Assembly (NCBI RefSeq): GCF_036669915.1
Contig: NC_089322.1
Coordinates: forward strand, 4,373,192-4,437,191
DNA: 64,000 nt
Reading direction: 5' to 3'
Origin: Pocillopora verrucosa
Lineage: Eukaryota > Cnidaria > Anthozoa > Scleractinia > Pocilloporidae
Shown one piece after another: positions 1 to 14,800 of this stretch; within the stretch, counting starts at the first letter, position 1, and the number at the start of each line of letters is the position of its first letter. Under the pieces are notes generated by a model. The model was not told the origin of the DNA. It searched no databases and saw only the letters and a program-made list of their open reading frames with translations. The translations under genes and the position numbers were made by a program.

Positions 1-2333
1 TCTTCGGGCGAAGAAGAATTTTATAATTTCCCTTTGAAGCAGTGCGTGACAAGAGTATTGAAGCAGAAGGTTGTTGTTACGCAAGAATATTTCGTCTCAA
101 GACGACGCGTACACCAAGAACTACATGCGTTGATATACAAAGAACTTTGATACTTACTGATGTAGTCTGCTTGGCGATAAAATATTGCTTTTCTTTTCGT
201 ATCTAAATGGTAAAGAGATGAGAACACAAACTTCTTATTTGGAGTTTGGTGAAACTGTTTAAGGCTTTATCTGAGAGTGCGTGACCGTTATTGGAGTGAC
301 AAAGGTGTCACGTAAGAGTCACGTTGAAAAGACATTCTTGAACATTTTGATTGAAATAGTTACCAATCCACGCCAAACTGACGCGTTTATTTAGAAAAGA
401 TTTTGAAACAATAAAGCGGTTTCTATTTCCAAGTTAGCTATCGATTATTCTTTCCTAATTCTGTGATATTTCTCCTGAACTATGCCTGTTGCAAATTGCT
501 GTAAAGGCGGAGAATTTTGCCATCATTTCTTGAACGAAAACTGAAACAGAAATCCTTTAGCTTTTGCGACATTTCAGCTATTTCTGTTATTGAACTCGTT
601 CGGAGATTTTGATATAAGATAAAATTGCTTTTTCTCTGGTGATTACGTCCTAGATTCTCATAACCTTTCATTGTGAGCTTTATATTAATTCTCTGACTCC
701 TAAGAATGACGTGCATCCTAAGTATCCTTCGATTATCCCCCTGAATCACACATTAAGGTTACAGGAATAAAAGAAATGATCAACTTCTAAAGAAGCTCTT
801 GATTGTTGAACAAATCCTCCTTGCAAGCACCTTAGCAAATGTACAGAGAACTGTATGGGTTTAATCGGCTGGGAGAATGAGAGATCCATGTTTCCTCAAT
901 GTTCGTAAACGAACTAACTAATTACTAGGTATCTTTTCAGTCGAATAGATGTAGTTTTTTGGGTTGAGAATATTTACAAGTGTTTGCCAGGTTGATTGTA
1001 TAGCCCTCATCGTGAATTATGCAGGTGTCTTCGATATTGGCAATGTCTGTGTAGGTACGTATTGTCTGAATGGGAGGACCGGACGGGAAATTATTTGCCC
1101 AAAGTCTTGTTTACTCTTGATGCTGTACTTCATGACCTTGAGCGAAATATTTTCTCGTGTGGCCAGACTTCACTTAGTCGAGGAGCATTTTATCGTATGG
1201 CCGTGTCTTTCTCTTTACTTCTTTTTCCTCGTGGTGCCGTAGACAGGACCGTGGTACCGTTTTCTGGCCCTACCAGCGCCATCGCGTGTAAGCTTCGGAA
1301 AAAAAAATCCGCCGGACGCCGAACGATTCGTATGATAAAGATGTTTTATGTGGAAGTGGATATTGTTATCCATTAAGGTTATGGGCTCGATATGAGAAAA
1401 TGTCCTGAAACACAAATGAGATCCATAATTTCACCAAAGAAAATTGTCTCGTAACAAATTTCAGATCGAACACGCTAATTGCTTTAAAACATTTATTTGC
1501 TTCCAAGTGCTAATTTCGAACTTGAATGAAAGATGGTAATCGTTTGGCAGGTTCTTTCAATTATAATTTCAAGAGACACTAGCGATATATTAAACCAACC
1601 TTTTTCGTTTTAGTCGTTGTGTTGTCAACTACGATCATTAAATGTTTTATTTTCGCAACTTTTCCTTTTTAGTGTTGTACGTAATATCGATTGCGCAAAA
1701 TTGTTCTTTAAATTTTGTCGTTCAAATTTGGGTCAAGCTGGCCACAACGTCGGATATATTTTTCATTCAGTTTTAAATTTGTTTCTTTTCCACCCTCACA
1801 ATTTCTGAATACATCATGACTGAAATTTCTGTCAATTGTTGCATAAATTACGTCAACGCAATATTGGCACGGACATTTTTTTTATTAAACCTCTCCAATA
1901 TCTTCAGCATGTTGGTTAAATAACTTCCTTATTATTTAAGATCCAAAGAAAAAGTTTATTTTCGGAACCCAACGGAGTTTTTTTCAATTTTTTTTTTACC
2001 TCTTGGGGCATTTAGCTTCACAAACGATTTACATTAGCGTTACGATCTCGCAAACAAATGGGTCATTTGTTTACTACCTGCCGTTCGCAAAAACTCTACT
2101 TATTAAAGTCCTTAGAAAAAAATTCAGAACCTTGACCATGCGATTTTTGTTGGATCACAATCGCAGCGCCGAGGGCTTCCATAAACTCTAAACCATTTCA
2201 AACATCAATTTCACCTGTCACTTGCACGACAGCCCGAAATAAATCAAATGAATAATTGATAACTTTTCGAGGGCTTTCCCATGGAAACGGCTTGGCAGAT
2301 GTTGTAGTATCAAATGATAATGGTAGCTTAACC
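1..2333. other. Gene-poor 5' flank
   Basis: AT-rich sequence upstream of the large EF-hand gene. Open frames of 60-126 codons occur on both strands (for example around 480-749 minus and 964-1376 plus). None has a recognisable domain, and at 996-1376 two overlapping frames are both open, which argues against coding. Untranslated first exons or the promoter of the downstream gene may lie here but cannot be placed from sequence alone. Confidence 0.5.
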
Positions 2334-2780
2334 ATGGCTAGCCATGAAACCTTTGTACCGTTACAGCAAGAACCTAAATTCAGAGTCCGGCGACCGAGCC
2401 TCAGATCGAGAACAGACGATGGAACACATGATCGGAAAAAAGAAGATCTGCTGGCGCTGCCACCCGTTCGAGGTAAGCGGCCTTTTCGTGTTTAGTGTTT
2501 ATTTTTACGCTTGTAAAGCTGACCTGACTTCTTTGCGTATTTACACCGGATTCAACCTTTTGATATAAACTTATATTCTTTGTTATAAAGCGCATTTTTA
2601 ATGCGAAAGCCGCTTGAAATATTGTTTTCTTTGCGAACTTTAAGCATTCATTTTGCGACAAAAAACTTGATAAAGTATGTAACTGACTTGTAATTTTCTT
2701 CAATCGCCGATAAGGCGATAACATATATTTCGTTCCAGGAATCGCTAAAATTGAATTTTTTATTTCTATTTTTAACGGAC

Positions 2781-2826
<46 letters not shown>

Positions 2827-5800
2827 TTTCACGGCTGCATTTCTTCCATCAGTTACTAACTACTAGCAAGCAGTTACATAAATCATTAACATATTCTCGA
2901 GTAAGAGTGTGTAAAATAGTGCCTCGTTGTGCATATTAACTACGGTAGAGGAAATTCGAAAAATTAAAGTTATCTCATTAGGAAGGTGAAAGGTACTCAA
3001 ATAATTGCTGTCACTGTTAAAAAAGATATTGGCATTATAATTTATTATGAAGCAAATGTACACCTTATAGATCTATGCATTTCCGAATTTCCGTCAGAGA
3101 TATTTTAACTTCTTATTGCTCAAATCTTTTGGCGTTCTTGGATTTCCTGGATTCCGTTTTGCTCAAAATTTGACAGAAAAAGTTTACGAATTTTCTGAAA
3201 ATCCATTATCGCAACTTGCGTGTTTGCTTTAATAATACGAAACCCAAATTTGGAAGTAATGGCAGGGCAGCTTTCAAAGGTAATTTTGAATCCCAAATAC
3301 ATTCTGTTGTTATGTAAAAGATGAAAGTACATTTGCTTTGTTGAATCAACTTCTAAATGTACTTTTTCAGAAATTCGACTCCCTCATTTTGTACAAATCT
3401 TTTTTGAATTCAAAAGGCTCCCTGTTTAATCAGCTTGTGAAAAATTTTGGTCGATGCTGTACGGCTTCTCGCTGCATGACAACTGTGCAGTGCTTTGACT
3501 TATTTGTATATATATAAATCGTTAGTTTTATTTCGTTGCTTTGATATTCCAGATTGTTATTGATTCCATACCTTTCTACGGATGTTTCTCAGTCGGGTAG
3601 ATTTGCTTGTTTTTGTTTCTGAGATCATTCTGTTGTATTTTTATGAATAATTTTTCGCCCACTCTAAAACATATATAATTAAAAGGTCTCTGAAAGCAAA
3701 AGTAACATCATTTAAAAAATCGCGCTTTTCATTTCGACTCACTTTTTCATGACGTCAATCCTTTGCACCCTAACAGGAACCCATTATGATGATAGGCTTC
3801 TGACCCTAACATCAGTATGCATATTCTCCATACTTTCTCTACACATTTTTTAAGGTTCTGCACAGGAGAATTTGTTCAACAATTGAAAGCTTCTTTAGTC
3901 GTTGATCATTTCCCTTATTCTCATGACCTTACTGTTTTATTTTGGGTAATCTTGTAAGGAGAAATTAGGTGCCAGTCACTCTTAGGGGTTTAGAGGGCTA
4001 AAAAAGTCTCCTCAGGTGAGACTTTCAGTCCTTCGATTATAATACTTATTATATCCATTTTGAAACTGACTGGTGATCAGTACGATCTGGTTGGCTCTCA
4101 GCGGTGTAATTTATTCACGAATCGCACTATTTTTTAGCTCTAAATCACATGTTGATGCGTTTTTTTAAGATAAAGCATTGATAATTGGTTGTAACTCTCA
4201 AGGTAAAGGAGATTTTGACGAGTACAGGGTGGAGCCCGTCAATGATGACTTTGTTTTGAAGCGTATATTATTTTTCCGAAGCTCTATTATTTAGAAAAAA
4301 TATTTTTTCACTTGCTCGATTCGGAGAAAGATCTGGAATCGACTTACTTTTCGCGCTAAATTTGGAAGCAGAGCATCGACCAATCAAAGAGACTGCGCAG
4401 ATTCCGTCATGATACGTCATCACACTAGAATGTTACCCAGACTCCTCAGCTACGAGACAGATTTTGAAGGTTTGAGGAGCAATTCCAGCTTTTTAAAAGC
4501 TTTCAATATACTTTGTTTTTCAGCTCTTGCAACAACCAGCCAAGAAAATCAGACAGACGGACTACAAACTCCATTAAACAAATGGCAAATCCATCGCTGT
4601 GCTACTCCCAACACCACCCCCTGTCAGGAGGAATTAGTGAACGAGTGGTTACACAGGAATCACATCCAAGTAGTGGACAGGCTTCCTAAAATGGACCCCG
4701 TAGTACTGGTAAGGTGATGTATTATTAAGAAAAGCGTTGCATCATCTGTTTACTCAAATCGTAGAGTTTTTCTGTCAGTTTATGATGTGACTGTCGGGAT
4801 TGGTTTCAACGATGTAGCAAGGAGCGTAAGTGGAAGATAAAGCCATGGTCAGGGAAACGAAATGAATTTGAAAAATGAAAAATAGAATGCATGTCTTAAA
4901 CGCTGCTTTGCGATAATGTCGCGTTACGTTTCTAGAACACATTTGCCACCCCTTACATTACCTCAAAAGCAGGTTTCAGGGCGTGTAGGCTGAGGGCGCC
5001 TTGAATTAGAGGAGATGGCACCTAGCTCGTTCAAACAACCCACTTAATTCGAGTGTCTTTACTCAAGCTTATCAACTCATCGTTCTTTTACCTTTTTTCT
5101 TTTTTTCTTTCTTTTTTTTTTTTGCAGACAAGCCGCGGCACAGACGTTTCAAAGTATATCAGTTTCATTCACCCACCACCTTTCAGCCTAAAACTCCTCT
5201 CCGGATCAACAGAGGAGCAAAAATATCGCGAAAAGAGGAACAAACTGGTAAGTCATAAGGGTTGTGTTTATTTTCGGGCGGCATTAAATCGTATGGTGGG
5301 AGAGACAAACAACAAAAGACTAAAGGAAAATTAAAAAAACAACAACAACGTACGGTTGAAGATGCATAGTTTTAAATTTTAACCATATGGGGTTGTGTTA
5401 TCTCGTAGGATAATCAACCTGATGAATAGCAGATACGGGGGGGGGGGGTATGGATTCCCCCTCCCCCTCCGCCCTCTCCCTCTATTAGATCTGTTGGTAT
5501 TTGGCCACTTCTCTTACATCAACATTCTTGCAACACAATCGCATGTTACTGCTCAAAATGAAGTATTTAAAATGTAATTGTCTTGATTTTGGCCAGCGTG
5601 TTAACGAATAAACAGGGAAAAAGATCTGTGTTTTGTGAGTCAAAGTTTGGACCCTCCTTTCGAATATTGTTGGATCCACCCCAGCTGATGTATATTATTT
5701 CTCTAGGCCCAGGCTCCCTCATCAACATCTGGTTCGCCTTGTCCTCGCCTCCTCAGGAGTCAGAGATCTGACAGGGTAAGTGTTAAAACCTGTAAAACAA

Positions 5801-8800
5801 GTTTGATCTCCTGAGAAAGAAGTTGTAAAACGAACCTACATAATTCTTTTCCTCAGAAAAATTCATGATCGTCAAAAGGGCTGCCATGTTGTTAAAATTA
5901 TTTAAGCTTAATCTTTCCTCCCATGTTCGTGTCTTTTTTTGTTTTAGGAAACGTTCGCTTTAAACCCCGTCATACGAGTCGGCGGAGGGTATCGCAGGCT
6001 CAGCTGGAAGGTAAAGAGATTTTAAAAGTTAACAGGATAGTTTTCCTCCCTTCTCACCACCCTTCCTCTGGATAATTTTTTCTCTTTTCCTTTCTCCCAT
6101 TCTCCCACAGAATGGTTTTGTCTCCTTCCTCCCCCCCCTTCCCTCTCAATTCCCGCCCTCCATTACTCAAGGAATTCCCTCAATGTAGATTGGAATGTAT
6201 CGTCTTGCTTCAGGTGGCAAGATCAAGTTTATAATTCTCGTGGCTGACCTTCTATTTTTTCATTTTCAGTCCTGAAAATTTGTGTTTCAAGAAGATCACT
6301 GTCCATCTTGATAGCTTCTCTTAAACTAACTTTAAAAAATTCGATTTTGATGGATCGTAGAGAGAAGTGCCCTAAAAAGGAGTAAGGCAATCAATTATTT
6401 TCGTGATACAGTAAAATTCGATTGAGAGCTGTAAAACCTAACTTATCAAACGGCCAATTAATAATTAGTCTTTGTTAAGGGTGGAGGGTGACAGAGCAAA
6501 GGTAAGGTAACTACAGACAATTCTCAGTACTCATCTGCAAATTCATGTAAAGCTGTTTGTGCGTGGTAGGTTTTGGATGTTCTACCCTCTATTGGACAGT
6601 ATGACCCAGATGTAGATCCAGTGTACAGTTGCGCCTCATGTCACGCAAACTTGCAAGTGGTAGGGAAGGTCACGAATTCTCGCGGACGAGTTCATTCGAT
6701 CTTCACTACACCTAAACAATGCCACAAATGCGGGGCTCCCACAACAGACTCTCAAATATTCACGGAAAAAGACTTACATGAAAGTGTTATAGACACCCTA
6801 CATCGAGGAGATTCAAGGTTTATTGTGGACCATAGACGTTTTAAAAAATCGGGTGTCGAGCAGCCTTCATCAAGAGTTAACCCGGAAGATTTGCATTTCA
6901 ACTCGCCGATGGACTGGAGAGATGATCTGGAATCTTTCCGCCTTCACATGAGCAGGCAGAGTCAAACAGAAGACGACTTGGAGACTACCGCCCAGCGTTA
7001 TGAGCGGAATCGCTCGGAATCAGGTAGCAGTAGTGTATTCATGACAGAGCCTGGGGCGAACATTGATAACTTAAACGAACCCCCTGATATACGCCGTGCG
7101 TGGGATGATGGAGTTACACGTGCGACGATTTTGAGAGATGATGAGAATGATAATGGAGAATGGGAAAAAGGAAAGGAAAACGGCGAAAGAAATGGAAAAG
7201 AAAACAGGAGCTCAGCTACTGATAATGATCTAGACGCTTATAGCGATTTTGAAATGATAGAAGATTATGATCCGAAGTCAGGATTTACAGTAAGACTTCG
7301 GAGAAAACCATTTGGTGGAGCTAGAAAGACAAGTTATTTCATTCGCGGGATTCAAGACGAAGAGGGTTCGAGTGAAAGATCTCTCGACAAGGGCGGAAAA
7401 TCACACGAACATGGAAGGAAAAAAGCACACCACAACAAACAAGAAATTCAAACTGACACTCAGATCAACAAGAGTAAACCAAATAAAAGAAATAAACAAG
7501 CCTTGGCCCAGAAGAAAAGAGGGAAAGGTTTTTCACGTAACTTGAACGAGAGTGAAAGACGACTGGAAAATGAAACAAATCAAACAGCCAAATACGACGA
7601 GAATCCTCTTTTGAGGAAAAACTCATCTTCCGGCGAACAACGACGAGATGAAACGAATCAAAGAACCAGACACCATAAGAATCCTCTTTCAAGAACGGAT
7701 TCGTTCTTCGTCGTTGGCTTGGATCAACGAGACAAAGTGTTTAGCACTACTCCTGTTGCTGAAGAGTTATCGGATGATGAAGATGATGATGATGACGTCA
7801 TTATTTTCACCAAAACGAGGTTTAGTGAAGATACCCTGTCAGACCTTGAGTTCAAAGAGGACGACGCCTGGAGCCCGGATTCTCCGGGTTCTGGACTTTT
7901 CAGACCTAAAATACTATCCCCTGGTAATTTTGGAAATCAGGTAACTGAGCATGTGTAGACGAACTTAGGTTATTGAAACATACATTTTACGCAAGAGAAT
8001 ATAATCTCTAGAATTATGTTGCTTCGTGTTTTACAAGCGCTTTTTAACCTAACTTTTTCCAGGCATTTAATAATTTAAAGTAAGTGGAAGCAATAGTTCG
8101 GTAGAGCAGACTCAAGAGGGCAAAAGGGCAAAACTGAACACTTCTGTCCGGAAATGGTCATATGCGTCCGAATTGGAACAATACTGTCTTAACTGAAATA
8201 AATAAGTGTCCGAATTCGGGGACTACCGCCCGAAAATTGACACAGATGTTCAAAATTTGACGGTCTCGTCCGGAAATGGACATAAATATCAGAAATCGGG
8301 TGGTACCGTCCGAAATTTGACGCAAGTGTTCAAAATTGGACGGTAGCGTCCGAGAATGGACAAAAGTGTCCAAAATTAAACACGTTTGTTTGCGGAACAT
8401 GCCTGACGGCAACTACTCGAGGCACATGTTAAAGCGTTACTATTAAAGTTTGTTTATTTGAGATTTTGCCTATTTATTTTTGTTAGGATGACATGGATCG
8501 CCCTTCGTCCTGGTCCGTTTCGCCCACGCAACATGATGGGTACCTTGCTGACAGTGAGGAGAACGTCGACCTGTCTTCACTGCAGGCTCAGATTCAACAA
8601 GCGCGGAATAACGCTATGAAAACAGAACGGAGGAAAGACGAGAGCCAAGAAACGAAGCGACGGGAGTCTGGAGAGAAAAATGCAAAAGATGAGCATATTG
8701 CAGGTGAGTAGTCAAATTCTCCTTATGTAATGTGGAGCGTTTATTGGAGTAAATCTTGGGAGAATTTGGTTTGTTGTCAGTACCATTTGCTCATAGCGAT

Positions 8801-11800
8801 CACTCCTTCTGGATTCATCGTTGCGATCCGTTTTCCTGTAAGCCAAAGAAGTTGATAGAAATATTTTAACTTTTAGTAATTTAAGTACCGGGTTTTTGCT
8901 GAGTTTTCGACATTTGTACTAAAGATTATCCCAAATTTTTCCCCCAAGTCGTTAATGAGACAATCTGAAACTAGCAGAATAACAAATAACTCATTTGAAA
9001 CTAACAGAGCATGATTCTATCAAGAATGCTCCTTAGTTACCCTTAACTCGTATCTGTTGTCATAGCAACAGAGGATTCTACTTCTCAAAGGCCTCTTGAG
9101 AACGACTTCTCCGACAGAGCCCCTTTAAAAAGTACTGAATGGGACAGCGACTGGGACAGTGATTTTAGTCTACATGTCAAACCACTTAGCGACTTAAGTG
9201 CGTCGAGTAGTGACGAGTCCCAGTGGGAGCCCAGGAACCAAACGAGACCAGCGAATAACGAAAGTAGAGTCCGAAAGAGATCTGACAAAACCGTGACAAA
9301 TGCTGCGAGAAGAAAAGAGAGTAAGCCCGGCACTACAGAACAGCGTAAAGGCTCTGAGATTGAAAGAACCTTAGAAGGCAGAACTCGGAGGAGTATCGGT
9401 GGAGAGGACTATCCTAGAGAAAGACCAGATAAAAGGCCAACAGTTAAACCCATTCCAAAAATTGGCCAAGGTATTTTTTTTTTAAGTATACAATTCTCCC
9501 TTCTTACTCAAACAGATCACCTTTCCTTCTTGTTATGTCTGGAAAAGGCCAACGCCACTAACTTCCGAAATATTTCCAAAGCTCAGAGAGCGAAGTCATG
9601 CCTGTAGCTGGGGAAAAAAATTGCCAAAAAAATTTTTTGTGCAGGAGAAAATTACCTTTCCCGAGTGGCTGCACAGGAAATCTTATAGGGTCTATCTGGG
9701 GGATAGATACAAAAAAATATTGATATGAGTCAACGTATGCCACAGAGGGCTTCTCCCGTGCAATCCCAAGGAAAAGCATATTGAAAGGTAGCGTGTGTAG
9801 GCGCGGAGGGGCTGGGTTGGTCTGGTCCAGGAAAAGCCGTCTGGTCCTGCACTTGGACGGATCTGTTGCATTTCCGCGAAAGTTAGTTCTAATAGTGTGG
9901 ACTTAAACTTAAAATGAGACAGAATGAAAAAATTGGTTGTGTTTTTCAATGATTTTGGAGTCTCATGTTCAGAGGAAAGAGACAAAACCCGTTTATTGTA
10001 CAATCGTTTTAGCAGTTGTTCAGCGTACGGCCTTTTGATTTATCTAATGGTATCCTTGTAAGGTTAAGCAATTACATCATTTTATTTCCGTTCAGCCTTA
10101 CAACTCAGTCAAAAAGAACATAATATTATCCACTTAACACATCAGAAATAAAAAATCAATTCCAATTTTACTTTTTTTCTTCAAGATTCAGACTCAGATG
10201 AGGTTCATTTCCGTCCCAGGCCCCGCGCTTTCCGGGGCGACGACGAATTAAGCGAGAGCGACATGAATTTCTTCAAACAGCAGTTCCAAGCCCCTAACTC
10301 AAGCAGGGACCATAATAAAGGCATCAGCCAAGAAAGTCCTGTTGGCTGTAAAGGCATTAATTGCTATCGCTGTTCGTCCTTCATCCCTGAGTGCGAAGGC
10401 ATTTGTTCCATGTGCGGTACTTTATGTCAGCGGTCAGGGGGACCGTGCAAGGCTTGTCGGGATATCTGCGAGAGATGCGGCAAGCCAAGGTACAAGTGTT
10501 CATCAGCTGATGAGAGACTAGAAACTAGTGACGAGGAGAGGGAAGGGAAAGAGGAGCACTTTGATGCCGAAGGTATGTCGATCGTGGTTAGTTGTCTGTG
10601 GTAGAAATTTCATGAAATCTTACACTAAGTAAAAAAAAGTTCATTCAAAAGCGTTTAATATTCACTTAATTTTCCCTGAGTTATTCCCTGCTAGCAATCG
10701 ATGAGTGCTTCGTCTGGGATCCTAACATTCTGTAAAAGGACTTTCAGTAAATTACACAAAGCAGCCAAAATGTGCATCTTTTAGCGCCCTGAAATCAGGC
10801 TCTGTAAAGGAAGGTCCCTGAATTAGCGGCATTAAAACCTTACCCTGCCTTTTTCATTTATAACTATAAGCTCCGATGATCAAATAATTTTCATCTTCCA
10901 TGGAAAGCAATCTGGCATCACTCTTAATGTTAATATAAACTGTAGGGAATTCATGTACACTAAATGATAGCACTGTTTTTCTCCAGCCACTGAAACTGGA
11001 CCGGGGATACCAGCACAAAGAACATCACCTTTCAGAGGTAACGAGATGGCAAGTAGCTCTGACACAGGATCGGTTGCTAGATGATAAACTAACTTGGAAG
11101 AGTCGAATGTTATGCAGTTTTGCTATGGTTTTCATTCACACACGTGCTGCAATTGTCTAGAAGACTAGCGCCATTCTTTCGAACCAGCCCACAAAACTGA
11201 TCTTACACCAATCGCGACTTTATCACTCGAGTTTATCTGCGCTTGGAACCGGCTGCATAAATTAAGTTTAAACTTCCAGTGGGTCACTATAAAATTTTCT
11301 TTTGCTTTGATAGGACGTTGCAATTACTTTGATTGTGATTTTAGTGCACACTCTTTTACTCCTTGGTTATTTTGTTGTCATTTTTTTTTAACTTTAAGGT
11401 CACATAAATAGTCCCGCATCGGCATCAGCTGAAGAAATGAATAGGGAGGAGAGTTTGATAATGATTGATAAAGAGGTCAGTAACTCAGATAAGGTAGCAC
11501 ATGGATTGCAAATACGTTTTCTTTATACTGAGTGTGATTTTCCGATATAAATGGTGAATCTTTAATAAGCGGACATCCTCGAGACCTTTCCAAGTGTCCG
11601 CTTTAGAGAGGTTTGTAAAAATTGCCAGTCTTTGTTAAAGTTTAATATTCAACGGTTACTCTGTACTGTGAGAAGGTTCCATGTTGCTAAAGAATCTATC
11701 CAGAGTTCAAGTTTATTGCCTTTCATTACCAATACCTTTGGTAATAAAGCAGAAACATAACAGCAAAACAGCAACGATAATACGCGCAGCACATTGGATT

Positions 11801-14800
11801 GATTACATTTAATCGAGTCTTTCAAAGACGTAAACCTATACACTACATTGTCAGTCCATTGTCCGCTTACTAGAGGTTTTTAACAATAGCAGTAAGCCAA
11901 ATACGATGTATTTTAGTATCTGCGTCCCTTTAATAGAGGTGTCCGTTGAATTCTTTACAGAGTTGTCCGTTGAATTCTTTACAGAGGGAAATATAAGGCG
12001 TAAATTTCTGAACCCGGCTTCGTGTTCGCTTGATAGAGGGTGTCCGCGTAATTGGGATTCCGCTTAACTCGGGTCCCCTTAATAGAGGTTTCACCATATA
12101 ATTAAGTGCCACAGTAATATTTCACTGAAATTGTAGAATCTCTCTCTCGGTGCCACTCTCCAATCAGAAGGATGGATCCAGTTTCGTCGAACTATCACAG
12201 ATACCTTTAAGTTCGCTTACGATGGACCGTCATAGCATGAGAGGGCGGGGAAATGAGGCAGGGGAGGGGGGGGGGTAGGGATAGGTCTGGAAACTGGAAC
12301 AAATTTTGGCTGGGATCCGAAACGCTGATTTCGTTATTTTTGTTTTAGAGTATCAAAAAGAGCAAAGAGAGAAAAATCAGGTGAGAATTGTTTTTATTGA
12401 CTTATAAATTGATTTTACGAGATTTTACCCAATCTAAAAATATGTTACACTTGGTTTTTCATTTTTCATTTTCTTGATCTCGCAGAGCGCCTCCTGAAAG
12501 AAAATCGAAAGATCCCCACAGTGTTAAACGAGTGCGAAAGAAACGCTACAGGACCGTTGATGACGAGGATAATGAGATGCCGGAGGAAAAAGAGGTCATT
12601 GAGGAAGAGGAAAATGTAAGTGTGCGCTGGTTTCCTGAGCTAAAACCGAAATTTTATCGTAAAATTTTGTCCTGACCAAACTTTATAGTAAATGGTTTTA
12701 CAAGTTTGTATTGTAACTTATCCTCATCAAAGTGACCAATGGAAGTAAGGTGCTATGGCGTGAAAGTAACTACGCTAAAGCTCAGTCTCCTCTCGTTTTA
12801 CATTAGGGCGACGATCGTCCACAATCTGCTGAGCTCACTCAAGTGAGTTCGGATGAAGTTATTCCTGCCAAGCCTCAACCCTCTGCATTCGCCGCCAAAG
12901 GCACTAAGAAAACTAAGCCATCTAAAAAGATTATCTCGCAGACTGTCATTTATAAGGAAAAGGAGAAGCCACCAATTTCCATACAAGGATATTCTCCTGA
13001 ACGCGAAGAGATTAACGAAGACGATTCTGTGGTTACAAGCTCCACGCCCCTCGTGGAAACCGTTGAGCCTGGTGAAGACTTGTCAATAGAAAATAATGGC
13101 GAGGGAACTGGAGAAGAGATGCAAATGAAAGAGGAAACTGTTGAGGGGGATGGCACTAACGATGACGTAGCTGAGGATGGGAAAGACGTTGGTTCGAAGG
13201 ATGAAGAAGGACCGCGTGCAAATAATGAGGAACTTGAAGAGGAAAAAGAGAAAGAGGAGGAAAAGGAAGAAGAAAAGCAGATAGAAATAGAAACGAGAAC
13301 TGCTCCTCCAAAGAGTACGTTGAATTTCTGTAATGACAGTTAGAAGGTAGATCTATCGATAAATTAGTCAGTCTGTTCGTAAGTCAGTGACTGCCAGCAA
13401 GTAAACCAGCCCGTCAGTCATTCAGTCTGCGAGTCAGTCGATGAGTTAGGCAGTCAGTCAGGGAGTCAGTCACCCAGCGAGCCTCTTAGTTTGTCAGTAA
13501 GTCAGTCAGGGATCTTGTAAGCCGGGCATTCAGTTATTCAGGTAGTCACTTATCTCTGTTTGTTGTTGTTATTGTTCATCCTCAATTCTGAAGACCCGTT
13601 TAATACACACTTATACCTGTTTTAGTTCGAGGCGTATCACGTGTAAATGCAGCATTCAAAGAACGAGCGGAGTTGGGTAAAAGACTGCAGAAAGTGTTAA
13701 AGTAAGTCATTTACCTCTTATTTGCTTATGAGATGTGACTGTTAATCTCCCTGCTGCCTTTTGTACACAATCAGGCATTTTTTAAAATTATTTGATTCAC
13801 ATAACTTTTATCCAAGGCTTTTCCCTCAACGCCCCATCATAATTTTCAAGGGAAAATCCATTGAAAAGAGGGTGATAAATTTTGCGGTGCATTACGTCTG
13901 GAAATCAGGACGATACATTACTCTTAATTTAAAGCTTTAATGAGTACGGTTTCAAATAGTGAACATATGATGTCTCACTGTTAATCGATTGCACTTTTTC
14001 TTCTCACTCGAAAAACATTTGTTTTCATCAGGGAAGCTGTCAGTGAAGTCATGGGACAAGCCGATATAAAAACAAGAAAAGGTATGCATGTGTTACTTTT
14101 ACCACGCCCACCTTTATTGAGGGAAAGAGACGAAAACTTTGGTCTCGACTGAAAAAACGCTCCTATAACCTCAGTATCTGTTTGCCCTTCACTGATCTTT
14201 TCGATGGACACTTCCTGTTCCCGGAAAAGGTTCCTTTAAACTTGACTTGGATTGAGTTATCAGCAAAAAGCAAACCATTCTTTATCTATCAGTTCATGTG
14301 ATATGTAGCTCTCATTTTTCAGACTCAACAATTGATTATATCGCGCAGTATCGACTTGTCGACCGAAGTCGCCTGGAAATGTACGGCCGCGCGTTCACAC
14401 TGGAAGACGAGGACGAGGATGGAATTATATCTTATGAGGTACTGAAAAGTTTTTACGTACACACGACAAGAAAAAGGGGCGAAAGTGACATTGCTTAAGC
14501 TGATTTCATGGAAAGGATTTGAATTAGCTTTAACTTTTTGATCATGTCTTGTGGTCGTTCAAAACATGGAACTGCTGAAAACTCGATAACAGTAAAAACG
14601 AAAATTACACTTAAAATCGTTTATTTGCAACATTTCTAAGAGTTAAACCAATGACCTTTCGTTGTTTCAGCAAATGATGCTTGCCCTAGAGGGGGTGTCG
14701 AGTATTGCAGGGATGTCGAGAAAGCAGCTTTTGTTCGTGTTACAGGTAAGACTTACCATCAGCGAGAAAAAACATCCCATGCTCATTTTCCTTCTCTTTT

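Noticed and set aside
480-749. 89-codon minus-strand ORF in the 5' flank
   Set aside because: No domain, no paralogue and no splice context; length is within chance for this AT-rich sequence.
996-1376. 126-codon plus-strand ORF
   Set aside because: A second overlapping frame (964-1242) is also open, composition is not protein-like and no splice partners are visible.
2344-2472. ATG 2344 as the start of the EF-hand gene
   Set aside because: Its frame ends exon 1 in phase 0 and would need a weak acceptor at 4552. ATG 2334 has better start context and joins the strong acceptor at 4523 in phase.
2751-2939. ORFs through the (AT)n run on both strands
   Set aside because: The translated Tyr-Ile repeats are a product of the microsatellite.
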